In this document: positions 1-8,778 of the stretch, in pieces
How positions within the stretch are numbered: the first letter of the stretch is position 1
Layout of the letters: every line of letters starts with the position of its first letter
Assembly: GCF_002161555.1 (NCBI RefSeq)
Contig: NZ_NFHZ01000011.1
Coordinates: 1-64,000 of the forward strand
Direction: 5' to 3'
From: Barnesiella sp. An55
Lineage (GTDB): Bacteria > Bacteroidota > Bacteroidia > Bacteroidales > Barnesiellaceae
Length of the DNA stretch: 64,000 bases
Position numbers and translations under genes: made by a program
Notes under the pieces: model-generated
What the model was told of the DNA's origin: nothing
Database searches by the model: none
Seen by the model: the letters and a program-made list of their open reading frames with translations, nothing else

Positions 1-50
1 CAGATTTAATGTTTGATTATGGTAGTTTCAAATGGTATCACTTAAAACAA

Positions 51-99
51 TAAGACATAGACAGTTATATACTTGTTGGGTACGTCTGCCTATGTCTTA
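51..99. repeat. Inverted repeat around the stop codon of the first gene
   Basis: Arms at 51-64 and 86-99 are complementary over 14 positions with one mismatch and enclose a 21-base loop. The loop holds the stop codon (65-67) of the minus-strand lipoprotein gene. On the minus strand the distal arm runs into T-rich sequence, so a terminator with an unusually long loop is the simplest reading. A recombination site is the alternative, because the protein seems to end early inside a recognisable domain. Only 50 bases lie beyond the repeat, which is too little to decide. Confidence 0.5.
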
Positions 100-2023
100 A
101 AATAAACCTCTTAGAGCCTACGCCTCCGAGGTTGAAATTCCCGTTTTTCGAAAAGGCGAGATAATCGTCGTAGCCGGGAATCTGGTACCCCGATGGAGCC
201 ATTTCGGTAGGAGGTAATGTCCCGAAGTTTTGAGCACTCGCGACAACTCCTTCGTGGTAGAATACAGTCCCGTCGTGCCGTAGGGGCAGCCCCTGTTTAT
301 TCCCGCCTTGATATTGATCGCCCAACAGCTTGAGCAGTTCATCCTCGGGGACCGAGGTCAGATAGGCGAGCAGGTCGTTGTGGGACGCCGGGTCGTTGGG
401 TATGGTCACCTGGTCTTCAAACGATTTTACGTTTCCCCGCAGGTTATATTTGCACCACCAGGTCTCACCTATTTTCACTACGGGCAATCCCCAGTTTATC
501 CTTCGAACGGTATAGACTTCTTTGTTCGATCCGTCTTCGTTCGAGATGACCAGCCGGCCTTCTTGAGCCCTTCCATCGGCTCGAGGGTCATTGGGTTTCC
601 ACCCTCCGACAATTCGATATTGCCTGCCCGAAGTTTCTGTCCGGGTGGTTGCCCCCGGTTCTGTTTCGGTAGCTTGCATCCATGCCGATTCGTCTGTATC
701 GAATTCCACGTGAAGCATCTTGTTTGAAGGCAGAGTGATTATCCCCAATTCACCTTCGACGTATTCCTTGAAATCGCAGACAGCCTCTTCGTCAAAATGC
801 ATCAACCCTTCTACTCGTATGGGACTGGCCTCGACGACGAGAACGACTCGCCCCAGGTTGGTAGCTGCCTTGTTGTAAATATCCAAGTGAATCCTTTCGG
901 CTATTCTGCCGGGCATACGCAAGCTGCTGCGAATGGAGACCTCGGCTATTTTTTCTAAAGTGGCTCTCCTTTTAGTTGAATTTCGAGCTACTTCTACGCC
1001 CGCGACAGAGCCGTCGATGGTCACCGTCGCACCAGCCTCGGCCAGCAGGGCCAGGGTGAAATCGCTCCCATGGTATGGAACAAAGACGGTATCTCTTGTC
1101 TCGTTCACTTTGACGCCCTCGGAGAATATGGAGTTTTCTACATCGACGAGTCCGCCGAGCGACGGAGTCGATTCAACCGATGCGCCCGTTCCCCAGCCTT
1201 CAGATTCTATAACGAGTTGCATTTCGGCTCCTTTCCCGTCTATTTTGAGGGTATATATTTCATTCCGCCGTATCGCCGATGGGAGTTTCGCTTTCAGCAA
1301 ATGTAGCCCTCCACCGAACTGGATGGTCACCTCGACAAAAAGAGAATTGTTGCGCTGCTCTGTCAGATACAAAAGTGTTTCGCTCTTGTTCTCGAGAGGA
1401 GAGCCGGCATACTCTTTGGTAAAATCAACCCCCGAAGCCGATATGGACGTCTCGATATTCTCTCTGGGCATGGCATAGCCTTTATCGGCCAGGTTGTGGA
1501 TGGTTACACGTTGGACCTGCACTCCTTTTTCAAGAGACTCGATATCGACTCTTGCCATGCTTCGTGTCATGGGGACGACGACCGAAGTCGAGCCTTCGAG
1601 TGTGGTCTTGCCGGTCATCAGTAAACCGTCGCCGGTCATCTCTTCGATACTCCCTTCGGTGGCGAGGAAGTCGTCCAGGGTCGAGCTCTTGGAAACAAGT
1701 GTTTCCACACCCTTCAAAGCACTCGAGTTGCTCAATATGTATAGCGTGCCCGAAAACGAGGAGGGGACAAAGGTATAGAGATTGGCGGTCCCGGCTTGCG
1801 AGGGTGTTATGACCTCTTCGAGTATGCCATTTACAAAACGGTATCCTGTTACATGATTGATTTTGGACTCATCGTCTGGTCCCGATGAACTTGCCGTAGC
1901 CAGCTTCACGGTTATCATTTGGGAATTTCCCGATTCCAAAGGACCGAGATTCTCGTGACATCCCGTGATGGTCAAAAGCATCGAGATGAACAGGAGTATG
2001 CAGGTAAAGATTCTTGTATTCAT
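65..2023 (-). CDS. Fimbrillin-like / FISUMP-type surface lipoprotein, probably short at the C terminus
   Basis: Predicted surface lipoprotein of 652 residues. It starts at the ATG at 2023, which gives a signal peptide with lipobox LTITGC (Cys22). The open frame extends upstream to 2257, but that part overlaps the preceding gene and would bury the signal peptide. The N-terminal 350 residues are beta-rich and resemble fimbrillin/Mfa-type lipoproteins. Residues from about 540 (motifs GETWWCKYNL and APSGYQIPGYDDYLAF) resemble the start of a FISUMP domain, known from large Bacteroidota and Fibrobacter surface proteins. That domain normally continues for many more residues, but here the protein stops soon after it in the loop of an inverted repeat. 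It lies 14 bases downstream of the metalloprotease lipoprotein gene, so the two are probably co-transcribed. The family assignment is by general resemblance only. Confidence 0.6.
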   Translation of the reverse strand: MNTRIFTCILLFISMLLTITGCHENLGPLESGNSQMITVKLATASSSGPDDESKINHVTGYRFVNGILEEVITPSQAGTANLYTFVPSSFSGTLYILSNSSALKGVETLVSKSSTLDDFLATEGSIEEMTGDGLLMTGKTTLEGSTSVVVPMTRSMARVDIESLEKGVQVQRVTIHNLADKGYAMPRENIETSISASGVDFTKEYAGSPLENKSETLLYLTEQRNNSLFVEVTIQFGGGLHLLKAKLPSAIRRNEIYTLKIDGKGAEMQLVIESEGWGTGASVESTPSLGGLVDVENSIFSEGVKVNETRDTVFVPYHGSDFTLALLAEAGATVTIDGSVAGVEVARNSTKRRATLEKIAEVSIRSSLRMPGRIAERIHLDIYNKAATNLGRVVLVVEASPIRVEGLMHFDEEAVCDFKEYVEGELGIITLPSNKMLHVEFDTDESAWMQATETEPGATTRTETSGRQYRIVGGWKPNDPRADGRAQEGRLVISNEDGSNKEVYTVRRINWGLPVVKIGETWWCKYNLRGNVKSFEDQVTIPNDPASHNDLLAYLTSVPEDELLKLLGDQYQGGNKQGLPLRHDGTVFYHEGVVASAQNFGTLPPTEMAPSGYQIPGYDDYLAFSKNGNFNLGGVGSKRFILRHRQTYPTSI

Positions 2024-2037
2024 TTGATATCGGGTTA

Positions 2038-3954
2038 TTAATATAGGTTCGGGTTTTTGCTGCTGTTGAGATAACTGGACGAGTCGATGGGCATGTCGGC
2101 CAGATGGTTGACATAAAAGTGGTTCATCAGCTCCTGTGCCCAGGGGCCATACGTGAAGGCGCTGCTGTGGCTGTATCCCATCACATGTCCCAGCTCGTGA
2201 AACATGATTTCGCAGGCATAGGTATTGGTGTAGTGGCTCAGCCAGCCTGTCTGCCATACGCCGTAGGAAGAACCTCCCCCCAGTCCGATAACACCGTTCC
2301 CCGGATATACCAGACCCACGTTCAGGGTGCGTTCCTGTCTCATCTGTCGCAATACGACATCGGGGCTCACCTTGTCGTTTACACCGCCGTTGCCATACAG
2401 TCGGTCTTCGTTGGCTCTCAATATCTCTTCATGCTCGGGCATATCGATCATGTAGGTAAAGTTCAGGAAGAATGCCACCGCTTCGCGACAGTGCACCGGT
2501 CTGATACCCATCCAGTTTCCTACGGGCCCTCCGTTGGGTTTCGTGGGATCTCCGTCGAACAGATGGAATCTTATATTCCAGCCGTGGATGATGCCTTGCA
2601 GTTTTTTCAGATAGGGGTCGCTGGACTCTATCTTGAATTCGATGCCTGAGAGATCATTGGCCTGCATCGCGGGGATCTTGACTATCTTTCCCGACTCGGC
2701 CCTGAAATACATCTCTTTTTCCGTCAGCGGAATATTTTCGTAGAAATCGGCAAATGCCGGTATGCTATCGAAATATGCCCAATCTACATATTCGTTCCCC
2801 GCAGCTGGGATGCGCGCTTTGACCAGCACCTGACTGAGGCTTCGCGGAGAATAGAACCGGGCATGAAACAGACCTTCATCGGTTATTGATAGCTGCAAAG
2901 GTCTGGTTGTATTGAAGTTACGCAATGATTTATCTGTATAGATAGTATGGGGCTCATCGTCTTGCAGAATGAGGCCATGTTGTCCTTCGGCATAAGCCCG
3001 GTTGGTAATGAACATGGTGCCTATTTCATCGTCGGGGTGGACCACGTCTATCTCGACTCGGCCCACGTAATTCCCCACGATAGAATCTAAATCAAAGGTA
3101 TATGAGCGTTTGGTCGTGCTACCTCGATAATCTCGAGTAAGCATCGTTACATCGCCCTTGACCGAACGACCTTTGACGGTGGGCATAAATAGGTATTCGG
3201 TCTGTTCCGACATATCCAGGACCTTCATGGCTCCATTGCTTTCTCCCGACAACGTGCCCTCTCCCGACAGTTGAGTATAGAATCGGCTGCTTGAATTTAG
3301 CGTAATCGTGTTTGAGGTGACCGCTGTTCTGACGAAGGGATTGTTGTATGAAAAGACAAAATCCATTCGACCGACAATTCGGCGTTGCGTTATTCTCTCG
3401 GAAATCTCGGCTACCAGTTCGTTCCCGTATGGGGTGGATACCTTTCTTACGCTAAAAGGGGTTGCCGAATAGAAGTATTCACACGTCAAGGGTTTGGCCA
3501 GGTCTTCGGGAAACGAGAGCCACACTTCCGAGATATGGTTAATGCGGTGGATGGACGCTTGATCGGCTGTCATGTCGCCTTTCATCCCAAGAATAAGAAT
3601 CCGATAAGAGCCTTCGTGCAATCCCTCTAAGCTCATGTTCGACGTGACTTTGTCGTATAACCCCTTTACGCCGTTCACCTTATTCCCGGCTTCATCGACT
3701 ACCACAAACTCTACCTGGTCATAGTTCGACAAGGTCTGTCTCGTATCTTTGCTGGGGTGCGATGAACCCGATTGAGCCTGGCGATATGTCGGGGGATTAT
3801 CCGCGGGTTGTTGCCCGACATACTCTTCGGGAACCAGCAGAAACGAAAAATCGCCAGATGTGTTTCCCGAAGGGATAGAATCCAGGTGATCTTCCTCTAC
3901 ACAGGCAGGAAGAAAAAAGATACTCATCAAAAGGATATAAATCGTAGCTCTCAT
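2038..3954 (-). CDS. Lipoprotein with fimbrillin-like N-terminus and metzincin-type zinc protease domain
   Basis: Secreted lipoprotein of 638 residues with signal peptide and lipobox LPAC (Cys18). The start is the ATG at 3954; a GTG two codons upstream (3960) is the alternative. The first 330 residues are beta-rich and resemble the anchor/tip subunits of Bacteroidales Mfa/Fim fimbriae. The C-terminal part carries HELGHVMGYSH at about residues 586-596, the HExxHxxGxxH zinc motif of metzincins, followed by a Met-containing stretch (QELMNHFYV) that could be the Met-turn. The protein should therefore be an active metalloprotease tethered to the outer membrane. It heads the two-gene minus operon. 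The combination of fimbrial-type N-terminus and protease is uncommon. The N-terminal fold is inferred. Confidence 0.65.
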   Translation of the reverse strand: MRATIYILLMSIFFLPACVEEDHLDSIPSGNTSGDFSFLLVPEEYVGQQPADNPPTYRQAQSGSSHPSKDTRQTLSNYDQVEFVVVDEAGNKVNGVKGLYDKVTSNMSLEGLHEGSYRILILGMKGDMTADQASIHRINHISEVWLSFPEDLAKPLTCEYFYSATPFSVRKVSTPYGNELVAEISERITQRRIVGRMDFVFSYNNPFVRTAVTSNTITLNSSSRFYTQLSGEGTLSGESNGAMKVLDMSEQTEYLFMPTVKGRSVKGDVTMLTRDYRGSTTKRSYTFDLDSIVGNYVGRVEIDVVHPDDEIGTMFITNRAYAEGQHGLILQDDEPHTIYTDKSLRNFNTTRPLQLSITDEGLFHARFYSPRSLSQVLVKARIPAAGNEYVDWAYFDSIPAFADFYENIPLTEKEMYFRAESGKIVKIPAMQANDLSGIEFKIESSDPYLKKLQGIIHGWNIRFHLFDGDPTKPNGGPVGNWMGIRPVHCREAVAFFLNFTYMIDMPEHEEILRANEDRLYGNGGVNDKVSPDVVLRQMRQERTLNVGLVYPGNGVIGLGGGSSYGVWQTGWLSHYTNTYACEIMFHELGHVMGYSHSSAFTYGPWAQELMNHFYVNHLADMPIDSSSYLNSSKNPNLY

Positions 3955-4113
3955 GTCCACAGATGTTTTTATAAAATATATTTTGGCAAAAAAGGGGGAT
4001 TAAACAGAACAAAATGGGTAAATTTGATCGTTAATAGGGCTGTGTGACTCCCTATTGGTGTGACTGTGAGGATGATTGTACCCGAAGATTGTTGAATCTC
4101 TTTTTGACCGGTG

Positions 4114-4121
4114 CAAAAGTA
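4114..4121 (-). promoter_or_regulatory. Promoter -7 box for the lipoprotein/protease operon
   Basis: The minus strand reads TACTTTTG, a match to the Bacteroidota -7 consensus TAnnTTTG. It lies about 160 bases upstream of the protease gene start, so the leader would be about 150 bases long. Confidence 0.5.
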
Positions 4122-4143
4122 TAGGATTGCATGACCATAATCG

Positions 4144-4157
4144 GTAACAATTGTTAC
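4144..4157. promoter_or_regulatory. Perfect palindrome, candidate Crp/Fnr operator
   Basis: GTAACAATTGTTAC is a perfect 14-bp palindrome in the divergent region between the Crp/Fnr-family gene (ATG at 4204) and the lipoprotein operon promoter (-7 box 4114-4121). Its two-fold symmetry and size fit a dimeric Crp/Fnr-type regulator, so autoregulation and control of the divergent operon are plausible. Confidence 0.55.
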
Positions 4158-4203
4158 GCGAGGTAAAAAATAGATGGAGTATTGAATTATATAATTGGCA
4201 GCA

Positions 4204-4815
4204 ATGAGCGACGATATTTATGAAATGCCTTTGTTCAAAGGCGGTAACAGGGATACTATCGAAAAAATCATGCGCGATTTTCCCAGCCGGTATGTGCATT
4301 ACAAAAAGGGCGATACCATTGCCATGCAGGGGAACGCGTGCCGTTCGCTATATATTTTGTGCGAGGGGAGTGTCTATGCAAAGATGATCAGTGAAGAGGG
4401 TAAAGAGCTTACATTGGATACCCTGTCGGCACCCGATGTGTTGGCCTCGGCCTTCATATTCAGTTCCGAAGGCGTATTCCCCGTTACGATATTGGCCAAT
4501 AGTGATTGCAGCCTTTGGATAGTCAGCAAAGAGAGTCTCTTGAAAATCATCGAAGAAGATTCGTCGGTCTTGCGAAATTACCTGACGGTGATATCGGACC
4601 ATAGCATGTTCTTGAGCAAACGGCTGAACGAGTTTGCCCTGCAAACACTCTCGTCGAGGATTATAAGCTACATCGAGAAAAACGGCTCCATACAGAATGT
4701 GCAAGAAGCTGCTTTTATTCTTGGGGTGGCCCGCCCCTCTCTTTCGAGAGTCATCTTGCAAATGCTCAATCGAGGGGTACTCAAAAGAGAAGACAAGGGC
4801 TATATCCTTTCTTGA
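4204..4815 (+). CDS. Crp/Fnr-family transcriptional regulator
   Basis: A 203-residue regulator. Residues about 10-115 form a cyclic-nucleotide-binding-type beta barrel (YKKGDTIAMQGN, LYILCEGSVYAK), and residues about 150-200 form a winged helix with ARPSLSRVILQM as the probable recognition helix. The ATG at 4204 is preferred over the TTG at 4195. No cluster of Cys suitable for an Fe-S centre is visible at the N-terminus, so an Fnr-like oxygen sensor is unlikely. The ligand is unknown. Many Bacteroidota paralogs of this size respond to redox or nitrosative signals. The palindrome at 4144-4157 lies 47 bases upstream, and the gene is divergent from the fimbrillin/protease operon, which is the obvious candidate target. 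Confidence 0.88.
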   Translation: MSDDIYEMPLFKGGNRDTIEKIMRDFPSRYVHYKKGDTIAMQGNACRSLYILCEGSVYAKMISEEGKELTLDTLSAPDVLASAFIFSSEGVFPVTILANSDCSLWIVSKESLLKIIEEDSSVLRNYLTVISDHSMFLSKRLNEFALQTLSSRIISYIEKNGSIQNVQEAAFILGVARPSLSRVILQMLNRGVLKREDKGYILS

Positions 4816-4865
4816 GGGGATATCCTGTTAAAAAAAGTCCTTCTTGGTAAGGGCTCACTCTTTTA

Positions 4866-7448
4866 TCACTCCTCCTCATAGGTGTCGGTGAGAGTGCGTA
4901 TCCGTATTCGGGCGATATCGTCGGGGGTGATATGGGGACTTGTAATGGATACTACCTTGTGTTCACCCGGCAGCAGGTCGAAGAAGTTATCGGAAAAATC
5001 GGCCCCCTGGGTGGGGATTTCGATGAACACATCCTTGGCCAGACAGTCGGTCGTGAGAGTGAGGACGATGCCTTGAGGCGTCGTCTCGATGGCTTTTTTC
5101 AGATGAGGATGAGGCAGGACCAGCTCCTTGGGGACGGTCAGGAATTTGTGCCCGTCGAAGAGAGTCTTGCCGTCGTGGCATATCTGCAGGGTCATGACCA
5201 CCTCACCGGCTCGATGGTTATCCAACAGATCGGCCAGGGCGAGGGTGATAAGCTTCTGGCTGGAGTTGGGTTGTATGGTGCGGATGAGGTCGATGGTCTT
5301 CAGCCGGGTGCCGTAGAAATCGTCGATGCCCACAATTATCTGTGCCTGGTCGAGTGGGTCGAGCCGGTCGGAGAGGACATAAATTGCGAGGCTGTCGCCT
5401 TGGATGCAGGGCGAGAGCATCAGGGGGGCAAAGGCGTCGCGAGCGTGGTAGTAGAGGGCCTTCTTGTTTTTGTAGTAGTCGATGGCCGACCACGAGATGG
5501 CGGGCCAACTGTCGTTGAGCTGCCAGTAGAGCGACCCCATGCACACGGGGCGTTGCCGGCGGTTGGTCTCTATGCCGTAGGCGATGCCGTGTCCCTGAAG
5601 TAGCAGTCCCAGATAGACGAAGTCGTCGAAGTTGCGGGGCATGCGGTAGTAGTTCTGCATATAGGTTTTTATCAAGTCGTTGCCGATGCTGCTCTTCTGC
5701 CGGTGGGTCATCACGTCGGAGTCGATGCTCAAGTCGGCGGGGCCGGCAAAGGTGCGCAGGGTTTTCATCTCGGGGAAAGACTCGAAGCCAAACTCGCTGA
5801 CGAACCGTAGCTGGAGCGTGTCCATGGCGTCGAACATCTCCTCGCCATACCAGATGCCCCAGTAGTGTATGTCGCCCTGAGTCTGGGTAGCGGGCCGCCC
5901 CCAGTTGGCCGAGTCGGGCGAGGTGTGTATGTAGCTGCGTTGCGGGTCATACTTGCGCACACACTCGGCGAGCGTGTGGCGGAAGAGGGTGTCGTAGTCG
6001 TGTTGCATCTGCTCGAAGGTCTTGGCCGGATAGCGACGGTTCCAGCCCCAGTATTTGAATCCTTCGTGAATCTCGTTGTTGCCGCACCACAGCGCCAGCG
6101 AAGGGTGGTTGCGCAGCCGCTCGATGTTGTAGCGGGCCTCGTGGGCCACGTTGTCGAGAAAGGCCGGGTCGCCGGGATAGGCCGAGCAGGCAAACATGAA
6201 GTCCTGCCACACGAGTATGCCGTAGCGGTCGGCCAGGCGGTAGAAGAGGTCGTCTTCATACACTCCGCCGCCCCACACCCGCACCATGTTCATGTGCGAC
6301 TCTTTCATGGCTCGGAACAGGCGTTCGTAGTCGTCGGGGGTGACACGGGAAAGGATGATATCCTGGGGTATGTAGTTGGTGCCCTTGGCAAACAGCGGTT
6401 GGCCGTTTACCCGGAAATAGAAGTTGCGGCCCAACTCGTCCCGCTCGTTGACAAATTCGATGGTGCGTATCCCCGTCTGGTATCGGCGCTGTGCCCAATA
6501 TACTCCCTCTTTTATCAAGGAAACCTCTACGTCATACAGATGCGCTTCGCCCCAGCCGTTGGGTTGCCACAGCTTCGGGTGGCCGATTTCGGTAGGGAGG
6601 GTTACTCGGTTCTCACCCGGTTGCAGTGTGCAGGGGCGAGACGTTTGGGCGACCACCTTTTCCTCATGGGTAATAGAGATAAGCAGTTCGGTCGCGACGG
6701 GGCTGTCGGTTTCGTTGGCGACAAGCAGGTCGGTCGTGAGCGAAGCCCGGTCGTTGTCGATTCGTATCGTGCGGGTAAAGGCATCGTCGATGCGGCAACC
6801 GTTGTGGAACAACAGTTGCACGGGGCGCCAGATGCCGCAGCCTACCATGCGGATACCCCAGTCCCACCCGTAGTGATAGGGAGCCTTGCGGGCATAGGCA
6901 CTCAAGTGGGGTGTGCTGCGGTCGTTGTCGGCCGGGTAGTCGATACCCGTCTGCTCATATAGAGGAACAACCGCCTTGAGGGGCGACGTAAATAGCACGG
7001 TGAGGGTATTCTCGCCCGGGACCATCAGCTCTTTTACCTCCTTCTCCCAAGCCACGAACATATTGTTGGTCTGCATCACCGGCTTGCCGTTGAGGAGTAC
7101 TTGGGCAAACGTGTCGAACCCCTCGAAGATGAGGCGGGCATAGGGAAATCGGGCATACACCTCGGGCTCGATGGTAAAGGAGGTCGTGTAACACCAGTCC
7201 TTCTCTTCGACCCATTGGACCTTCTCCTCGTTCTTCCCGTAGAAGGGATCGTCGAGTAGTCCGTTGTGCAGCAGGTCGGCGTGGATGGTACCCGGTACAG
7301 TCGCCGGGTATGACCGGGTGTCTCCCGTTTGGGCGAAGCTCCAATCCCGGTCGAGCTTCATAACATACGTGTCGGTTGTATTGAACGAAAAGGTAAAAGG
7401 CATAGACAATAACAAAAACAAAAGGGATAAGACGATGCGGTTGTTCAT
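4866..7448 (-). CDS. Secreted GH2 beta-mannosidase
   Basis: Glycoside hydrolase family 2 enzyme of 860 residues, expected to release terminal beta-linked mannose (EC 3.2.1.25). A signal peptide (about residues 1-21) points to the periplasm. The jelly-roll sugar-binding domain spans about 30-220 with the mannosidase-typical VPGTIHADLLHNGLLDDPFYG. An Ig-like domain follows, then the TIM barrel from about 340. The acid/base is Glu459 in WCGNNE and the nucleophile is Glu552 in VSEFGFESFP. Length and motif order match bacterial beta-mannosidases. The gene stands alone on the minus strand with its own -7 box at 7470-7477. It lies about 6.5 kb from the GH130 gene of the large PUL, and a shared mannoside pathway is inferred from this. 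Confidence 0.93.
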   Translation of the reverse strand: MNNRIVLSLLFLLLSMPFTFSFNTTDTYVMKLDRDWSFAQTGDTRSYPATVPGTIHADLLHNGLLDDPFYGKNEEKVQWVEEKDWCYTTSFTIEPEVYARFPYARLIFEGFDTFAQVLLNGKPVMQTNNMFVAWEKEVKELMVPGENTLTVLFTSPLKAVVPLYEQTGIDYPADNDRSTPHLSAYARKAPYHYGWDWGIRMVGCGIWRPVQLLFHNGCRIDDAFTRTIRIDNDRASLTTDLLVANETDSPVATELLISITHEEKVVAQTSRPCTLQPGENRVTLPTEIGHPKLWQPNGWGEAHLYDVEVSLIKEGVYWAQRRYQTGIRTIEFVNERDELGRNFYFRVNGQPLFAKGTNYIPQDIILSRVTPDDYERLFRAMKESHMNMVRVWGGGVYEDDLFYRLADRYGILVWQDFMFACSAYPGDPAFLDNVAHEARYNIERLRNHPSLALWCGNNEIHEGFKYWGWNRRYPAKTFEQMQHDYDTLFRHTLAECVRKYDPQRSYIHTSPDSANWGRPATQTQGDIHYWGIWYGEEMFDAMDTLQLRFVSEFGFESFPEMKTLRTFAGPADLSIDSDVMTHRQKSSIGNDLIKTYMQNYYRMPRNFDDFVYLGLLLQGHGIAYGIETNRRQRPVCMGSLYWQLNDSWPAISWSAIDYYKNKKALYYHARDAFAPLMLSPCIQGDSLAIYVLSDRLDPLDQAQIIVGIDDFYGTRLKTIDLIRTIQPNSSQKLITLALADLLDNHRAGEVVMTLQICHDGKTLFDGHKFLTVPKELVLPHPHLKKAIETTPQGIVLTLTTDCLAKDVFIEIPTQGADFSDNFFDLLPGEHKVVSITSPHITPDDIARIRIRTLTDTYEEE

Positions 7449-7469
7449 GGTATGTTGTTCTATCTTCTA

Positions 7470-7477
7470 CAAAGATA
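7470..7477 (-). promoter_or_regulatory. Promoter -7 box for the beta-mannosidase gene
   Basis: The minus strand reads TATCTTTG, an exact TAnnTTTG match, 22 bases upstream of the start codon. The leader would be about 15 bases. Confidence 0.6.
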
Positions 7478-7645
7478 TAAAAAAGACGAGCCCCGAAGCA
7501 AACGGGAAATGCAGTTTTCAAGTTCGATGAATAGAGATAATAAAAGTTGAAAGTAAAGAAATCAAGTCTTCTTGGATTTTTGGGGCCTTATTAAGTGGAA
7601 TAAATTTCTTATTATGGAGTCAATGGATAATTGAGGAATAAACTT

Positions 7646-7653
7646 TAACTTTG
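7646..7653 (+). promoter_or_regulatory. Promoter -7 box for the restriction-modification pair
   Basis: TAACTTTG matches the -7 consensus. It lies 25 bases before the ATG at 7678 and overlaps the in-frame TTG at 7651. This argues for the downstream ATG as the real start. Confidence 0.5.
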
Positions 7654-7677
7654 TTGGAGACATTAACTCTTGAATGT

Positions 7678-8778
7678 ATGACTTATTTTGAAAGGATAAA
7701 AGAATTAACATCGGGAATACCTGTTGAGCTTGTCGATTTTTCTCAAGAGAGAACACGGGCGAGTGCACCGACACAAGCATCGTCTAATTTTATTACAAAT
7801 AAAGAGCAAGGCGATTGGGCAGAGAATCTTGTAATGAGAGCCATTAATAGCACATCTCAGAATTATGTGGCGGTTCATTATGGAAAGAATGATGATTTAG
7901 TCGCTGGAGATGAAGGATTTGATGCATTTTATGAGGAATTTCAAAATGAGTTGGATACTATAGGCAAACGTCCTGATTTGTTAATTTTTAGGAAGTCTGA
8001 TTTTAGAACCGATTTGGGATTTGATATTAGTAGAATACCTCATGAAGAGATTGATGAGTATGTTAGAATGGCTGTAGCTGGGATAGAAGTGAGGTCGAGT
8101 GCATTTCTCATTGATAAGTATGAAGAGGCAATGACAAGAAAAACGGAGCAAAATATATCTCGAGCTATAGAGTTGAAGGAAGAGATATTGAATTCCTATT
8201 CAGGGTTATTAAATCATCCGTTGAGAGAGAAATATCGGGTAATCCTCAATTCAATAAATCGAGATACGATTCATGCTTGTGATTTTAAAGTCCCAGGATG
8301 GCGTTCATCGGCAGCATTAATTGAATTGAATGAGCGATTTAAAGAGTTAAAGTCTTGTATTAAAGAAATCCAAAAGAGAGATTATTTATCGATAACACCT
8401 AAGGTTGAGGATATTAAGGTCGTATATAAATGGATTGAAACGTTTAATGTACCTCACTATTATTTCCAGGTATTCTTTGATAAGGTATATGGAATCTCTT
8501 TCGAACAAATACTTCATATAATTTCTGATAGTGACAATGAAGGTGATATCTTTTCTATTGAACAAGACACGAAGAATCAAAATAAGACGACTATAAAAAT
8601 TAAGTCGAAGGTTGGATATGAGATTGCTTATAAGGTAGATGAACCGAGTCATAATAGCGTTCGAAAGGAGATGAATCGAGGACGACTATTGTTTTATGTT
8701 TCTTTTCAAGGAGGAACGGCCTATCTAGATCTTGAGAATCTTAAAGCAATATTACATATCGAAAGCGAAGAATTTTAA
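7678..8778 (+). CDS. Type II restriction endonuclease, probably AccI-like
   Basis: A 366-residue protein with no signal peptide. It starts at the ATG at 7678, because the in-frame TTG at 7651 lies inside the promoter. It contains KRPDLLIF followed by [10 protein letters not shown] (about residues 95-140), a plausible PD-(D/E)xK-type nuclease core in which the usual lysine position reads Arg. I recall this motif set from AccI-family enzymes but cannot verify it. The stop codon overlaps the ATG of the adenine methyltransferase by one base (TAATG), the strongest evidence that this is the endonuclease of an R-M pair. Base composition is clearly more AT-rich than the flanking genes, as expected for a horizontally acquired defence module. 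Confidence 0.72.
   Translation: MTYFERIKELTSGIPVELVDFSQERTRASAPTQASSNFITNKEQGDWAENLVMRAINSTSQNYVAVHYGKNDDLVAGDEGFDAFYEEFQNELDTIGKRPDLLIFRKSDFRTDLGFDISRIPHEEIDEYVRMAVAGIEVRSSAFLIDKYEEAMTRKTEQNISRAIELKEEILNSYSGLLNHPLREKYRVILNSINRDTIHACDFKVPGWRSSAALIELNERFKELKSCIKEIQKRDYLSITPKVEDIKVVYKWIETFNVPHYYFQVFFDKVYGISFEQILHIISDSDNEGDIFSIEQDTKNQNKTTIKIKSKVGYEIAYKVDEPSHNSVRKEMNRGRLLFYVSFQGGTAYLDLENLKAILHIESEEF

Noticed and set aside
5865-6962. 365-codon plus-strand frame
   Set aside because: Opposite the GH2 beta-mannosidase with both catalytic Glu identified.
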